Below, piece by piece: positions 30,072 to 39,313 of a DNA stretch of 64,000 bases. Each line of letters begins with the position of its first letter. Positions within the stretch are counted from its first letter, which is position 1. A model generated the notes under the pieces. That model did no database searches, was not told the DNA's origin, and saw only the letters and a program-made list of their open reading frames with translations. Position numbers and translations under genes: made by a program. The DNA is from Pseudomonas sp. 10S4 (GTDB lineage: Bacteria; Pseudomonadota; Gammaproteobacteria; Pseudomonadales; Pseudomonadaceae): positions 5,084,001 through 5,148,000 of the forward strand of contig NZ_CP133774.1 of NCBI RefSeq assembly GCF_034344865.1, written 5' to 3'.

Positions 30072-31612
30072 TTACTTCAGGGTTTTCTGCACCGTGGCCA
30101 GGATTTCACCACTGCGTACCTGTTCGGTAACACTCACCATGTCCAAATAGAATGCACGATCATTGTCGGCGACCGGCACTCGGCTACGCACCAGATCATA
30201 AACGGCCTTGGTGACACTGGAAGCCTTGTGCACATCATGGAAGTCCAAGGCTTGGCAGCCCACCAGCAGTTCAATCGCCAGCACCGACTCAAGTTTTTCG
30301 GAAACCTTGTAAGCCTTGATGACGGCGTTATAGGCGAGGCTGACCAGATCCTCCTGGTTGCCGCAGGTCGAGAAACTGTCAACAGAAGAAGGGAACGACA
30401 GCGTCTTCATTTCCGCATACAGGCCAGCGGCCGTGTATTGAAGGATCATGTACCCGCTGTTAAGGCCCGGGTTGCGTACCAGGAAGGCCGGCATTTCACT
30501 GAAGTGCGAGTTGACCATGCGGTCGATACGGCGCTCGGAAATCTTCGCCAGGCTGGCCAGCGCCACGCACAACGAATCCGCTGACATGCCGATGTAGGTG
30601 CCGTCGAAGTTGGCGCCTGAGATGGCAATGCCGTCGCCGTCATCAAGCGGGTAGATGACCGGGTTGTCGCCCGAGGAGTGAATTTCGTTTTCGATATTTT
30701 CCCGGGCGTGATCAATGAATTTTTTCGAAGCACCATGCACCTGGGGAATGGCGCGCAGGCTGTAGGCGTCCTGAAGTCGGTAATCGATGTTTTCGGCGAC
30801 CAGTTGGCTATCGTGCAGCATTGCTTTTATATGCTTGGCAGTTTGCGCCTGTTCTTTGTGTGCCTTGACCGAATGATAGCGAGGGTCGAATGCGCGAATC
30901 GTGCCCTTTAACGCTTCAAGCGAAAGCGCCGCGGCGACATCGGCAACGGAGGCTGTCTGCATGGCGTTGTAGAGCGCCAGAATAGCGATAGCTGTAACTG
31001 ACGTGGTGCCATTGAGCATGGCTAATCCTTCTTTGCACTGCAGGTCTGTCGGTTGCAGGCCGACCTGTTCAAGTGCAGTGGCGCCATCCACCCATTCGCC
31101 GCCGTTGACCCTGGCTTTGCCTTCGCCCAGCAGTACCAATGCCAGGTGCCCCTCGACTGCCAAATAGCCCACCGAGCCCTCGCCTGGCGCAAACGGCACC
31201 ACTTCGTTGTTGAGCAGGCTGGCAATCAGCTCCAACAACTCCAGGCGCACCCCGAAAAACCTTTGCCAAGACTGATCAGAATCATCAACTGGATAGCACG
31301 AACCTGTTCACGCTTTAGCGGCTCGCCCACTGCGACGGCGTGGGAGCGCACGATGTTGACCTGAAGCTCCTTGGCATTCTGCGGCGAAATCACGTGCCGA
31401 ACGTTATCGCCGAACCCTGTGGTCACTCCATAGACCAAGCGATTCTCTTCGAGGAAACGCTCAACCAAACCACGGGATTTTTTCACGCGGTTCTTGTAGG
31501 TCTCGGAAAACGACACCTTGGCTGAATAACGGGAAACAGCTACGAACTCTTCGATGGAAGGTTCTCTACCACCGAGGACGACCTGAGTGATCTGCTGAGG
31601 ATGAGCTTTCAT
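30072..31612 (-). pseudogene. Histidine-ammonia-lyase homologue lacking the MIO triad; frame break as sequenced
   Basis: Start ATG 31612 (MKAHPQQ). The fold is clear: ENRLVYGVTTGFGDN (catalytic Tyr loop), NIVRSHAVAVG, KEGLAMLNGT, QDAYSLRAIPQVHGA, GDNPVIYPLDDG and STCGNQEDLVS. Lyases of this family build their electrophilic MIO cofactor from Ala-Ser-Gly in GSVGASGDLAPLAH. Here the stretch reads GSVGYLAVEGHLALVLLGEG, exactly three residues shorter and without ASG. The frame breaks at a C4 run (31250-31253); one more base restores SGVRLELLELIASL and a product of about 513 residues, normal for HutH. It is probably a HutH1-type paralogue whose chemistry, if any, differs. Divergent from a LysR gene. 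Confidence 0.8.
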
Positions 31613-31783
31613 TGCGAACTCCCAAAAAACCAAATGATTGAGGGTGCCGGGCCGACTGAGCTGTCAGCCCGATTGAGTGCGCAAGAAGACTAAAACGATT
31701 TAATAATTAAGAAAATATGGTAATTTCTGTCAGTTTTATTAGAAAAACTAAACATAAAATACTTTCGAGACCTTCGCATCGCC

Positions 31784-32733
31784 ATGAGCCGCTTACCGCC
31801 CTTACGAGCCCTCCAAATATTCGAAACCGTTGGTCACTGCGGCGGTATATCCCAAGCCGCAAAGCGATTGAACATCTCTGTGGGCGCGGTGAGTCAGCAG
31901 ATGAAGTTGCTTGATGAGGCGCTGGGCATGAGCTTGACGGTCAAGGAGGGACAGCGCTTGCGACTGAATGCCATTGGCCAGCGTTTTCATGCGCGGTGTT
32001 CTATCGCGTTTGAAGAATTGAGAGCCGCCGTTTCCGAAGTAGAGCGTTCGAAAAACCCCAACAATTTGTATGTCAGTGGCCTGCCTTCGCTCATGACCAA
32101 GTGGCTGGCGCCGCTCACTTACGAATGGCGGCACGAGGATGGTGATCTCGACATCTATCTCGATGGCACGCTGGCAGATACTTCGGAGGAGGAAAACGCA
32201 GATTTTCGTATCGGCTATGGCGAACCTGGCCAATATGCCGGGCATAGCGTTGTGCTGTTCCGCGATTGTGTGGTGCCGGCATGTTCACCGACGCTTTTAG
32301 GCCATCCGGGCAATGTGGAACACGCCGGTGACCTGCTCCAATACCCACTTATCCGTATCGATTCGCGGCCGAAATTTGACTCACCCCCTCATGGGCCGAA
32401 TGGTTTGAACTGGAGGGCGCTGCCGTCGAGCAGACGATTGCCATACGTCGTAGCTTTTCTTCGTCCAGCATGGCTATTCAAGCCGCCATCGATCACCAGG
32501 GAATAGTGCTGGCGCAGTTTTCGATGATAGCCCGTGACATCGATGAAGGGCGCTTGATCATTCCTTGGCAGCGAGCCATGCCGCTGCCCTCGCCGTATTA
32601 CCTGAGTTGGCACCCGAATACTTTGCAGAAAGCGCAATGCCGGGCATTTCAACGCTGGCTGATTGGCCGAGGGAGAGCACAAGAGAACATTACCGACGCC
32701 TTGATAGCGGCACAGCCCGCTGGCAAAAAATGA
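31784..32733 (+). pseudogene. LysR-family regulator (GcvA-like), frame break as sequenced
   Basis: The N-terminal winged helix-turn-helix LPPLRALQIFETVGHCGGIS and AKRLNISVGAVSQQMKLLDEAL is of the GcvA/AmpR group. The frame is lost near 32386-32391; one extra T restores SPPSWAEWFELEGAAVEQTI and then MAIQAAIDHQGIVLAQ to a stop at 32733 (about 316 residues). It is divergent from the lyase homologue (171 bases apart) and is its likely regulator. Confidence 0.78.
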
Positions 32734-32892
32734 TTCGCAACCACAGGGTGCTAGCGGGTTTCGAGCTTTGACAATCAGGGCCGATTGCACACCGGGCCAA
32801 CACGCGTGAGCGCAACGGCATAAGTCAGCACGTTTGATTATTGGACAGGGAAAGTTCACCCGGTCGATGCTGGGGATCATCTTGAATAGGGA

Positions 32893-33126
32893 GTGTTTGC
32901 CGACCCGGCAACCGCCGGCACCACCGATCGGGAAAAGGCCATCGTGCAGTTCGCCATTGACCTGCCCCTGGAGCCGGCGTCGCTGAACGCCAGTCACATC
33001 CTCACGCTTCGCGATCAAGGGCTGGACGATGCACATGTTTTGGATCTGATCCACGCGATCTTGATTTTCGTCTGGGCCAATCGACTGATGTTGAATCTCG
33101 GTGAGCCGGTGTTTACCTCTCCATAG
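32893..33126 (+). pseudogene. Carboxymuconolactone-decarboxylase/AhpD-like protein, C-terminal fragment
   Basis: About 77 residues matching the C-terminal half of peroxidase-related CMD proteins: TDREKAIVQFA, then LNASHILTLRDQGLDDAHVLDLIHAI and WANRLMLNLGEP. The N-terminal half with the usual CxxC is not present upstream in any frame. No good ribosome site precedes it. It is best read as a remnant. Confidence 0.55.
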
Positions 33127-33148
33127 CACCCATCAAGCGGATTTTTGC

Positions 33149-33861
33149 TTAGAACAGCAAACCCATCAAGGACGCTTTGACTGCTGCTTCGGCTTTGTTC
33201 GATGCTTGAAGTTTGCGCATGGAATTAACCAAATGAAATTTCACGGTCCGCGTGTCGATATTTAGAATAATGCTGATTTCGACATAGGTTTTTCCAACGG
33301 CCGTCCATTTCAAGGTTTCTTTTTCGCGTGCGGTCAGTGGCCTATACATCTCAGGTATGCTTTTTTCGGAAAAAAACGCGTCATGGACTCATGCACTAAC
33401 TGGGTCAGCCAAATTAACTTGGTTTCTTTATTTTCCAGTTCTGTCGGTGAAATATATTCACTGGAACGGGAAACGGAGAGTAAGCCAATGCTGTTGAATC
33501 CGCGTTGCGAAGAAAGACACCAGCCATGATTGAGGTTGTAATGTCGCGCTTCTTCCCAGAATTTCAGACTTTGACTTTGCTGTTCAGCAGACCAAGTCAT
33601 GGGGATGGAGCGTGTTAGCCCATGTTCAACGGTGGGGTCTTGGGAGAAATAATTTTCGGCTACATATCTTTTTTCCCAAGGGGCGGGATAGTTTGAAAGT
33701 AGAAAGTATTGCGGGGATGTTAACGGCAAGTGGGTTTTTAGTCCGTAGGAACAGAACTCGAACCCCAAGTTGGAAGTTATTTTAATCAGTTCATTGAATA
33801 ATTCATTTTCTGAGCAGCAGCCAGAAACTAACTCAATGAAGTCTTCGCGCCATTCTTTCAC
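33149..33861 (-). pseudogene. LuxR-family quorum-sensing regulator, frame break in A6/T6 run
   Basis: Residues ~1-165 form an autoinducer-binding domain with FCSYGLKTHLPL and the conserved Trp/Asp/Pro pattern (NYPAPWEKRYVAENYFSQDP, then PMTW). The C-terminal helix-turn-helix is LTAREKETLKWTAVGKTYVE and NIDTRTVKFHLVNSMRKL. The two parts are in different frames; the break is the T6 run 33361-33366 on the plus strand. One added base joins FPKKSIPEMYRPLTARE. The restored length, about 238 residues, is normal. Start GTG 33861 has AAGG upstream. A lux box and a LuxI-like start lie upstream on the other strand. Confidence 0.85.
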
Positions 33862-34197
33862 CAATATTACCTTCCGTGGTCAGCGCCCTTAGTGAGAAGG
33901 GCGGCGGCTATTATACAGAATTGGAGCGCGGCAGGGAGGTAGCCCTGATTTGTATCGGTTTTGATGTATGCAGCGGCAACGCCACGTTCGGTAAGGGCTG
34001 TAGCCCAGATGACTCTCCTGCAAGGGCGCAGTAGTGCGCTATATTTTTTAGTACTGAAGTGCTAGAAAGTCCGTATTTTTAAGTTCCGGAGTTTTTGCCC
34101 GCGCCACAGAGGTGACAGCACTTTCAACTCGTCCAGCTAAAAAATTAATCATTATCGAGCGATCGGTGTTGCTCGTTATTGGATGTTGATTTAATTA
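33862..34197. other. AT-rich intergenic region upstream of luxR
   Basis: About 335 bases, A/T-rich, between the divergent luxR and the lux box. No gene recognised; it should hold the luxR promoter. Confidence 0.4.
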
Positions 34198-34217
34198 ACC
34201 TGCCCATTTGGGCAGCT
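34198..34217. promoter_or_regulatory. lux box (LuxR-family binding site)
   Basis: ACCTGCCCATTTGGGCAGCT fits the Pseudomonas NNCT-N12-AGNN las/lux-box consensus with a dyad CTGCCC-4-GGGCAG. It lies 48 bases upstream of the GTG start (57 from the first ATG) of the LuxI-like/GNAT frame and next to the luxR gene, as expected for an autoinducer-controlled promoter. Confidence 0.7.
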
Positions 34218-34265
34218 ACTAACACAGCATTCGATTTGTTGTACTGGTTAAATAATATTTGCTGA

Positions 34266-34773
34266 GTGACTGTCATGCTAACTGCGGTAACAGGGGCTGT
34301 TAGTGATCTATTGCCTGGGATGGCTTTTGCGCTCGCTAAATATAGATGTCAGGTGTTCGTTAAAGAGTTAGGGTGGCCGTTGCATTGTGAAGCTGGGGGT
34401 GTAGCCCCGAATCCAAAGAACAGTTTGAAATCGCTTCGCGCAATATATGAAAACATATCGGCGCTGATTGCCGAGCATGACGCTAAAATTGTCGGCTTTA
34501 CTATGTTCGCACCCGCCATGAATGAGCACGGGTTGTACGGTCGCGCTTTTTACGGGCGTCGCGCCTGAGTATCAACGAAAAGGATTGTCGATAGCGCTGA
34601 TCTTAAAGTTGTCTGCTGTCGCGTTGAACAAGGTCGGTCGTAGCAAAATCGGCCTGCCCTGGATGGTGGAGGATAACGTCATGGTTCTTCGAACGATGCG
34701 CCATCTCACCCGGGACGGTATTTGCAGTGAAAGAGCCTATCGCATTTATAGATATACCGCGCCGGTAGAATGA
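34266..34773 (+). pseudogene. LuxI-like N-terminus fused to a GNAT acetyltransferase C-terminus, with a frame break
   Basis: The first 40 residues, with LAKYRCQVFVKELGWPL, match the start of acyl-homoserine-lactone synthases (FRYEVFVEKLGW type). After HCEAGG the pattern changes to a GNAT domain: ALIAEHDAKIVGFTMFAP, then in the +1 frame FTGVAPEYQRKGLSIALILK (acetyl-CoA loop) and CSERAYRIYRYT. The frame switches near 34529-34545. The lux box in front is what a luxI gene should have, so a deletion joining luxI to a downstream acetyltransferase gene is the simplest origin. Active AHL synthesis from this gene is very unlikely because the catalytic centre of LuxI is missing. The stop is 7 bases before the next gene. 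Confidence 0.6.
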
Positions 34774-34780
34774 GAGCCTT

Positions 34781-35935
34781 ATGCGTATTGATGACGTTGC
34801 ATTAAAATCGAAAGAGTTGGGTTATTACACATATTTTCCTCAAGTCCGTTCAGCCTGTGGTCGGGACATGACGCTCGCTGATGGTCGGAAAATGTTGAGC
34901 TTTGCATCGTGCGATTATTTAGGGCTTTCAAATCACGAGCGCATGAAGGAATCAGCTATTGCTGCCATTCGGGAATACGGTTCAAACATCGGCGGCCCCA
35001 TGATTTTCAGTGGTTTCACCGAATACCACGAGCGTCTGCAAAATGGCTTTAACGAATTGTATGCAGGACGTACATCGCTCATGTTTACTACCTCATATCA
35101 GGCGAATTTTGGTGTTATTCCATTGGCCGCCGAGCGTGCTGACCTGATTTTGTTGGACCAGTTGTCACATGTGTCGATCTGGGACGGCGTGAAATTGTCG
35201 GGCTGTCCATTCAGGGCCTACATTCATGCCAATGTCGAAATGCTCGAGCAATTAGTTCGACTGAATCAAGACAAGAGAATTTTGATCATTACCGACGGGG
35301 TTTTCTCGGCAGACGGTGATGTCGCCGACCTCAGAAAAATCACCCGGTTGAAACAGATCCATCCGAGCCTCGAAATCTACATCGATGATGCTCACGGTGT
35401 CGGTATGTTGGGCGGCTCAGGCCAAGGGGCCTGCGAATCGGCTGGAGTGGTCTCGGATATCGATTACATCGTCGGCACCATGAGCAAAGCCTTTGGCTCA
35501 TCCGGTGGGTTCGTTGTATTCAAGGATGAGGCGTTCGCTGAAAGAGTCCGGTTCCGTTGCCCTACCTACAACGGTTCCCAATCGGTTTCACCGGGTGTCG
35601 CTTCAGCTTCATGCACGGCACTAGAGATCAACGCTACGGAAGGGGTTGTACGTCGGCATCAACTTGCTGAACTCACCCGCTATACACATGAGAAAATTGA
35701 CTCACTTGGCGTTGATAAGCTCTATTCGAAGACTGCCGTGATCCCGGTGATATTCAAAGATCCGATGGAGGCCGCCCGGGTCAATGCCGAGTTGGTTGGT
35801 AAAGGGATCATGGGTTCACTGTTCGTGCCGCCCTTTGTGCCGAATCATCAATCCAGGATCAGATTGTGTCTGACGTACAACCACACCATTGCCGACGTGG
35901 ATTACTGTGTTGATGCATTGGGAAAAATTATTTAA
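34781..35935 (+). CDS. PLP-dependent alpha-oxoamine synthase (SPT/KBL/CqsA family)
   Basis: A 384-residue enzyme with SFASCDYLGLSNH near residue 43, GSNIGGPMIFSGFTEYHERL near 70, the cofactor Asp/His block IDDAHGVGMLGGSGQG near 202, and the PLP lysine in GTMSKAFGSSGG near 234. The family condenses an amino acid with an acyl-CoA and releases CO2, giving 2-amino ketones: sphingolipid base precursors, biotin precursors or CqsA-type signals. Its place behind a lux-box promoter with acyltransferase and phosphatase genes suggests a lipid or signal product rather than biotin; no other bio genes are present. Confidence 0.85.
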   Translation: MRIDDVALKSKELGYYTYFPQVRSACGRDMTLADGRKMLSFASCDYLGLSNHERMKESAIAAIREYGSNIGGPMIFSGFTEYHERLQNGFNELYAGRTSLMFTTSYQANFGVIPLAAERADLILLDQLSHVSIWDGVKLSGCPFRAYIHANVEMLEQLVRLNQDKRILIITDGVFSADGDVADLRKITRLKQIHPSLEIYIDDAHGVGMLGGSGQGACESAGVVSDIDYIVGTMSKAFGSSGGFVVFKDEAFAERVRFRCPTYNGSQSVSPGVASASCTALEINATEGVVRRHQLAELTRYTHEKIDSLGVDKLYSKTAVIPVIFKDPMEAARVNAELVGKGIMGSLFVPPFVPNHQSRIRLCLTYNHTIADVDYCVDALGKII

Positions 35936-36016
35936 GTAGCCTATATTTGTCCGCTAGTCGTAACGGTGCGGTGCAGATCCGCCTATTACTCAAGCTATCG
36001 ATGAAGTGGTAACAAA

Positions 36017-36189
36017 ATGGTCCAGGTGGGTTCGGCTCTGTTAGGTATTGTTTTTTCTATTTTATGCTGTGCAAAGGTTTGGGGCTGTTAGTCATCAATA
36101 AAAGAGTGCGGGGCAACTATACGAGCAAGGTTGGGCATTTTGCGATGTTTCTGCTGCCCAGCCTGTTTTTCGCGTTATTCAATATTTAG
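36017..36189 (+). pseudogene. Small hydrophobic protein, frame break as sequenced
   Basis: ATG 36017 opens MVQVGSALLGIVFSILCCAK, a membrane helix. One missing A in the AAA at 36073-36075 breaks the frame. The +1 continuation GLGLLVINKRVRGNYTSKVG then FAMFLLPSLFFALFNI ends at 36189. The restored 57-residue protein would have two membrane helices. The family is not recognised. It lies in the alpha-oxoamine synthase cassette, same direction. Confidence 0.45.
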
Positions 36190-36196
36190 AGTACTC

Positions 36197-36477
36197 ATGA
36201 GTGATTGCTGTTATCTGTGGTGTCCACCGCTATTCTATTCTTGGCCATGTGTGGATGGTTGCGTCGGCGCTATCTTACGGCTCAGCATATGTTTGCGAGT
36301 ATAGATCGGCCCGAAGACGCACCGCATACACTTTCCTGGTTGGTGAGCCCAACCGTGCTGTGTGCCATTTTTCTTCTTGCTCTTACCCTGACGGAAGCAA
36401 AGTCCGCTAATACGTGGGATACACCGTTTCTGTTTATTGTCGATAACGGGATTGTAACGGGGGTCTATTTGCTGTGA
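36197..36477 (+). pseudogene. Small membrane protein of unknown family, frame break at its start
   Basis: ATG 36197 reads Met-Ser-Asp and then, with one T missing near 36203, continues LLLSVVSTAILFLAMCGWLR, a charged middle part (FASIDRPEDAPHT) and two more hydrophobic helices. About 94 residues with three membrane segments. The stop overlaps the start of the histidine phosphatase gene (GTGA), so the two are translationally coupled. Function unknown. Confidence 0.5.
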
Positions 36478-37046
36478 TTTATTTAATACGACACGCCTCA
36501 CCGCTGGTCAATTACGAGCGCTGCAACTCCGCCTCGGCCAAAGTGCTTCTGGATGAATATAACCAGACCTCACGTATCGATGAGGATGAAATTACCGGTT
36601 TCTTGAACCAGCCGGACTTGTCGCAGCCATTGTTAGCATCTGAGGCCAGCGTCTTTTCCTCCCCGGTCAACAGAGCCTATGCAACGGCGTGCAGGCTGTT
36701 TGAGGTTGCGCGTATTCAACAGGATAGCCGGTTACAAGAATACGACCTGCGGTTAAGCGCCATTCCCTTCCTGAAAATGGGGTTAAGGCAATGGTTCGCG
36801 TTGCACAGAATTCTGTGGTTGCTAGGGGTTTCGCTGGGAGCTGTTTCCCGAAAAGCAGAATACCTTCGGGCTGTAGGTGTCGCCGAGGAGCTTTACAAAT
36901 CCAGCGCCGAGGCAGGGAAAACGATGATTGTCATATCCCACGGTATGTTCCTTAGAACCGTCAGGAAAACACTGCAAAAACAGGGCATGCAGGCCCGCAC
37001 GATTTATCGCTCAGGGTGTTTCACGGTTGAATCTTTAACACCATGA
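36474..37046 (+). CDS. Histidine phosphatase (phosphoglycerate-mutase-like) family protein
   Basis: A 190-residue protein beginning IYLIRHASP, the RHG-type catalytic motif with Ala in place of Gly (RHA), and the second His in VISHGMFLR near residue 154. FSSPVNRAYATA carries the Arg of the phosphate pocket. Start GTG 36474 overlaps the preceding stop. It probably removes a phosphate from a product or intermediate of the cassette; the substrate is unknown. Confidence 0.75.
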   Translation: MIYLIRHASPLVNYERCNSASAKVLLDEYNQTSRIDEDEITGFLNQPDLSQPLLASEASVFSSPVNRAYATACRLFEVARIQQDSRLQEYDLRLSAIPFLKMGLRQWFALHRILWLLGVSLGAVSRKAEYLRAVGVAEELYKSSAEAGKTMIVISHGMFLRTVRKTLQKQGMQARTIYRSGCFTVESLTP

Positions 37047-37062
37047 AAGGGATTGCGCGCAC

Positions 37063-37677
37063 GTGAAGAAGTTACTGCTTTTAAGGGCCAGTGGTTTTAT
37101 TGGACGGGGTGTCTAGGAGGCTCTGACTCTGTCTTTGGTGGGCGCCTATCAGTTGGCCGAAATCGCGAATGGCCTCCGGCCCCAAAGTTTTGGGGTGATG
37201 GTGTGTGTTGATGTTCTGATTGTTGCTGAGGCGCTGAAACCAGGTATGGTTATTGTCGGTAAAAAATCACTCAAATGGTTGCCTCTGGTTGGGCAACTGT
37301 ATTGGCTGACGGGCAGTCTGTTCATTGACAGAAACAGCCCCCGGGCTTCTATTCTGAGCTTGCGCAAAATTAGCAAGAGTGTGGTTGCAGACAATACTTC
37401 CATCTGGATCTTTCCTGAAGGTACCCGAAACAACGGTGGGGAAATGCTGCCTTTCAAGGCAGGGGCCTTTCGGATTGCCAAGGACATGGGCGTGGGGATC
37501 ATTCCCGTTACGATCAGTCCTGCTGTTGGGAGTATCGCTTACAACTCATTGCGCTCTACTGAAGTCAGTATCGTCGCCCATCAACCCATTGAGGCGGATG
37601 AGGTCGCAAGCATGAGTGCCAAGGAACTGGCTCGTTACACACGGGAGATCATCAACAATATGATCCCGGTCATTTAG
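37063..37677 (+). pseudogene. Chimera: epimerase-like N-terminus joined to a PlsC-type acyltransferase lacking HX4D
   Basis: From GTG 37063 the frame reads KKLLLLRASGFIGRGV, like the Rossmann start of an NAD-dependent epimerase (TGASGFIGRGV), then meets a TAG at 37114. The same frame continues from 37135 and becomes a 1-acylglycerol-3-phosphate acyltransferase: VGKKSLKWLPLVGQLYWLTG, FIDRNSP, FPEGTRNNGGEMLPFKAGAF and IPVTISP. The catalytic HX4D motif that should precede VDVLIVAEALKPG is absent. So it looks like a deletion product of two genes and is probably inactive as an acyltransferase. Confidence 0.6.
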
Positions 37678-37768
37678 TTGGGCGGCCCCCGCAAACCTAT
37701 CCCTAAACCCTCTATTTTCGGGCTGTAAGAGCCTTGATGAGCTGCATCCCAAAGGTTGGATGCAACCG

Positions 37769-37804
37769 AAAAGCGCCCACTCAATCGAGTGGCGCTTTTA
37801 TTTG
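37769..37804 (+). terminator. Rho-independent terminator
   Basis: AAAAGCGCC(C)ACTC / GAGTGGCGCTTTT hairpin with an AATC loop followed by ATTTG. It ends the rightward alpha-oxoamine synthase cassette; the complementary A-run also allows it to work for the leftward gene at 37822. Confidence 0.75.
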
Positions 37805-37821
37805 CGCGTTTGGCGGGATTA

Positions 37822-38253
37822 TCAGCCAGCGACTTGTGGCTGCATCTGCAGGTTGCCATCCACATCCTTGACCAACCCGCTGGCCAGAAACAGTGGGGCC
37901 AGCCGCTTGTGCAACTCGGGCTCGACAAACTCTTTGACGGTCGCCAGCGCCAGGTGGCCGTGAAGCTCCAGCTCCGCTTTGGTATACGACAGCCAGGCCT
38001 TCTTCAGCACCATTAGCACATCGCTACCGGCGGTGGATGCGAAGCGGCGGTTGAGCACTTGCCCGGCGAGGTTGAAAGTATGCGCGTTCTCGTAGCCGGT
38101 CTCGTCGCCAACGCTGTCGACACAACGGATGCAGGTACATTTACCCTCGCCGAAGGCCGCGCGCAGGTAGGTGTTGAAGTCCACGACAGGTTTGAGCCCC
38201 AGGCGTTTATCGACTTCGAACAAGTCCCCGGTCAGTTTTTCTTCAGTGCTCAA
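37822..38253 (-). CDS. Hypothetical protein with CTCIRC motif
   Basis: About 143 residues from a TTG start (STEEKLTGDLFEVDKRLG) with GAGG eight bases upstream; a GTG at 38298 is an alternative. Central GEGKCTCIRCVDSVGDE carries three close cysteines that could bind metal. The rest is soluble and helix-rich (LATVKEFVEPELHKRLAPLF). The gene is framed by terminators on both sides, so it is a single unit. I do not recognise the family. Confidence 0.55.
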   Translation of the reverse strand: MSTEEKLTGDLFEVDKRLGLKPVVDFNTYLRAAFGEGKCTCIRCVDSVGDETGYENAHTFNLAGQVLNRRFASTAGSDVLMVLKKAWLSYTKAELELHGHLALATVKEFVEPELHKRLAPLFLASGLVKDVDGNLQMQPQVAG

Positions 38254-38355
38254 CGTCAAATCCTCACAGTCATACGGCGTATTTTTACAGCGCTGCACAA
38301 TACCAGCCGGATCGGCTTTGCGGGTATTTTCCGGGCGGCCAAAGGATCGCGAGCC

Positions 38356-38385
38356 AAAAAAGCCACTCAAGTGAGTGGCGTTTTT
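38356..38385. terminator. Bidirectional rho-independent terminator
   Basis: AAAAAAGCCACTC-AAGT-GAGTGGCGTTTTT: a 7-bp stem with A-run before and T-run after, able to work on both strands. It lies between the polyol dehydrogenase stop and the hypothetical gene. Confidence 0.7.
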
Positions 38386-38410
38386 GTTTGGGCTACAGGG
38401 GTTGATCAGC

Positions 38411-39178
38411 TCAACCAATTCCCCCATCAACGTTGTACGTCTGCGCGACGATGTACTCACTCTCGGACGACGCCAGGAATATCGCCATGCCCGCCAGATC
38501 GTCTGCGGTGGCCATGCGTCCAAAAGGCACTTCCTCGCCAACCAGTTTTTTCTTCTCCCCGAGCGGTCGGCTTTCATATTTGGCGAACAACGCATCGACG
38601 CCATCCCAATGCTCGCCGTCGACCACACCCGGTGCAATGGCGTTGACGTTGATCCCATGTTTGATCAGATTCAGACCGGCCGATTGCGTGAGGCTGATCA
38701 CCGCCGCTTTGGTCGCGCAATACACCGCCACCAGCGACTCACCCCGGCGACCGGCCTGGCTGGCCATGTTGATGATCTTGCCACCGTGCCCCTGGGCAAC
38801 CATTTGCCGGGCGGCGGCCTGCAACGTGAACAGGGTGCCGGCGACGTTGATCGAGAACAGGCGCTCGTAGCTGTCGCGGGTGATGTCAGTGATTGGCGCC
38901 AGATCAAACAGCGCGGCGTTGTTGATCAGAATATCGAGCTTGCCGACTTTTGCGACGACGGCTGCAATGGCGGCGTCGATGGATGCCTGATTAGTAACAT
39001 CCATCTCCACCGCATAGGCCTGGGAACCCAATTCGGCTGCGGTCGCTTGCGCCCGTTCCAGGTTGATATCGGCAATCGCGACGTTAGCACCCTCGCGGAT
39101 GTAAGCCTGTGCGAAGGCTTTGCCGATGCCCCTGGCGGACCCGGTAATCAACGTGCTTTTTCCTTCCAGACGTTTCAT
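38411..39178 (-). CDS. Short-chain polyol dehydrogenase (sorbitol/L-iditol 2-dehydrogenase type)
   Basis: A 255-residue classical SDR: TGSARGIGKAFA cofactor motif near residue 12, NNAALFDLAP near 86, catalytic Ser in MASQAGRRGE, and YCATKAA (Tyr-x-x-x-Lys) near 152. The EHWDGVDALF segment is typical of SmoS-type sorbitol dehydrogenases. It follows the mtlE-type binding protein gene, so oxidation of an imported polyol is likely. Confidence 0.78.
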   Translation of the reverse strand: MKRLEGKSTLITGSARGIGKAFAQAYIREGANVAIADINLERAQATAAELGSQAYAVEMDVTNQASIDAAIAAVVAKVGKLDILINNAALFDLAPITDITRDSYERLFSINVAGTLFTLQAAARQMVAQGHGGKIINMASQAGRRGESLVAVYCATKAAVISLTQSAGLNLIKHGINVNAIAPGVVDGEHWDGVDALFAKYESRPLGEKKKLVGEEVPFGRMATADDLAGMAIFLASSESEYIVAQTYNVDGGIG

Positions 39179-39214
39179 TTCTTTCTCCGCTTATTGAAGC
39201 CATAGAGACGATCC

Positions 39215-39308
39215 AATGTGGGAGCGGGCTTGCTCGCGAAAGGGCCCCGTCAGTCAGCATTAATGTTGAATGACACACGGCATTCGCGAGCAAGCCCGCT
39301 CCCACATT
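39215..39308. repeat. REPIN (REP doublet)
   Basis: Two 26-base REP units in inverted order, AATGTGGGAGCGGGCTTGCT... and its reverse complement ending AAGCCCGCTCCCACATT, face each other across a 42-base spacer. This is the common P. fluorescens-type REP and the doublet form moved by RAYT transposases. It sits in the gap between mtlE and the dehydrogenase gene. Confidence 0.85.
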
Positions 39309-39313
39309 GATTG

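Noticed and set aside
32389..33129. 246-codon minus-strand frame
   Set aside because: It overlaps the LysR 3' half and the CMD-like fragment, both with clear family matches on the plus strand.
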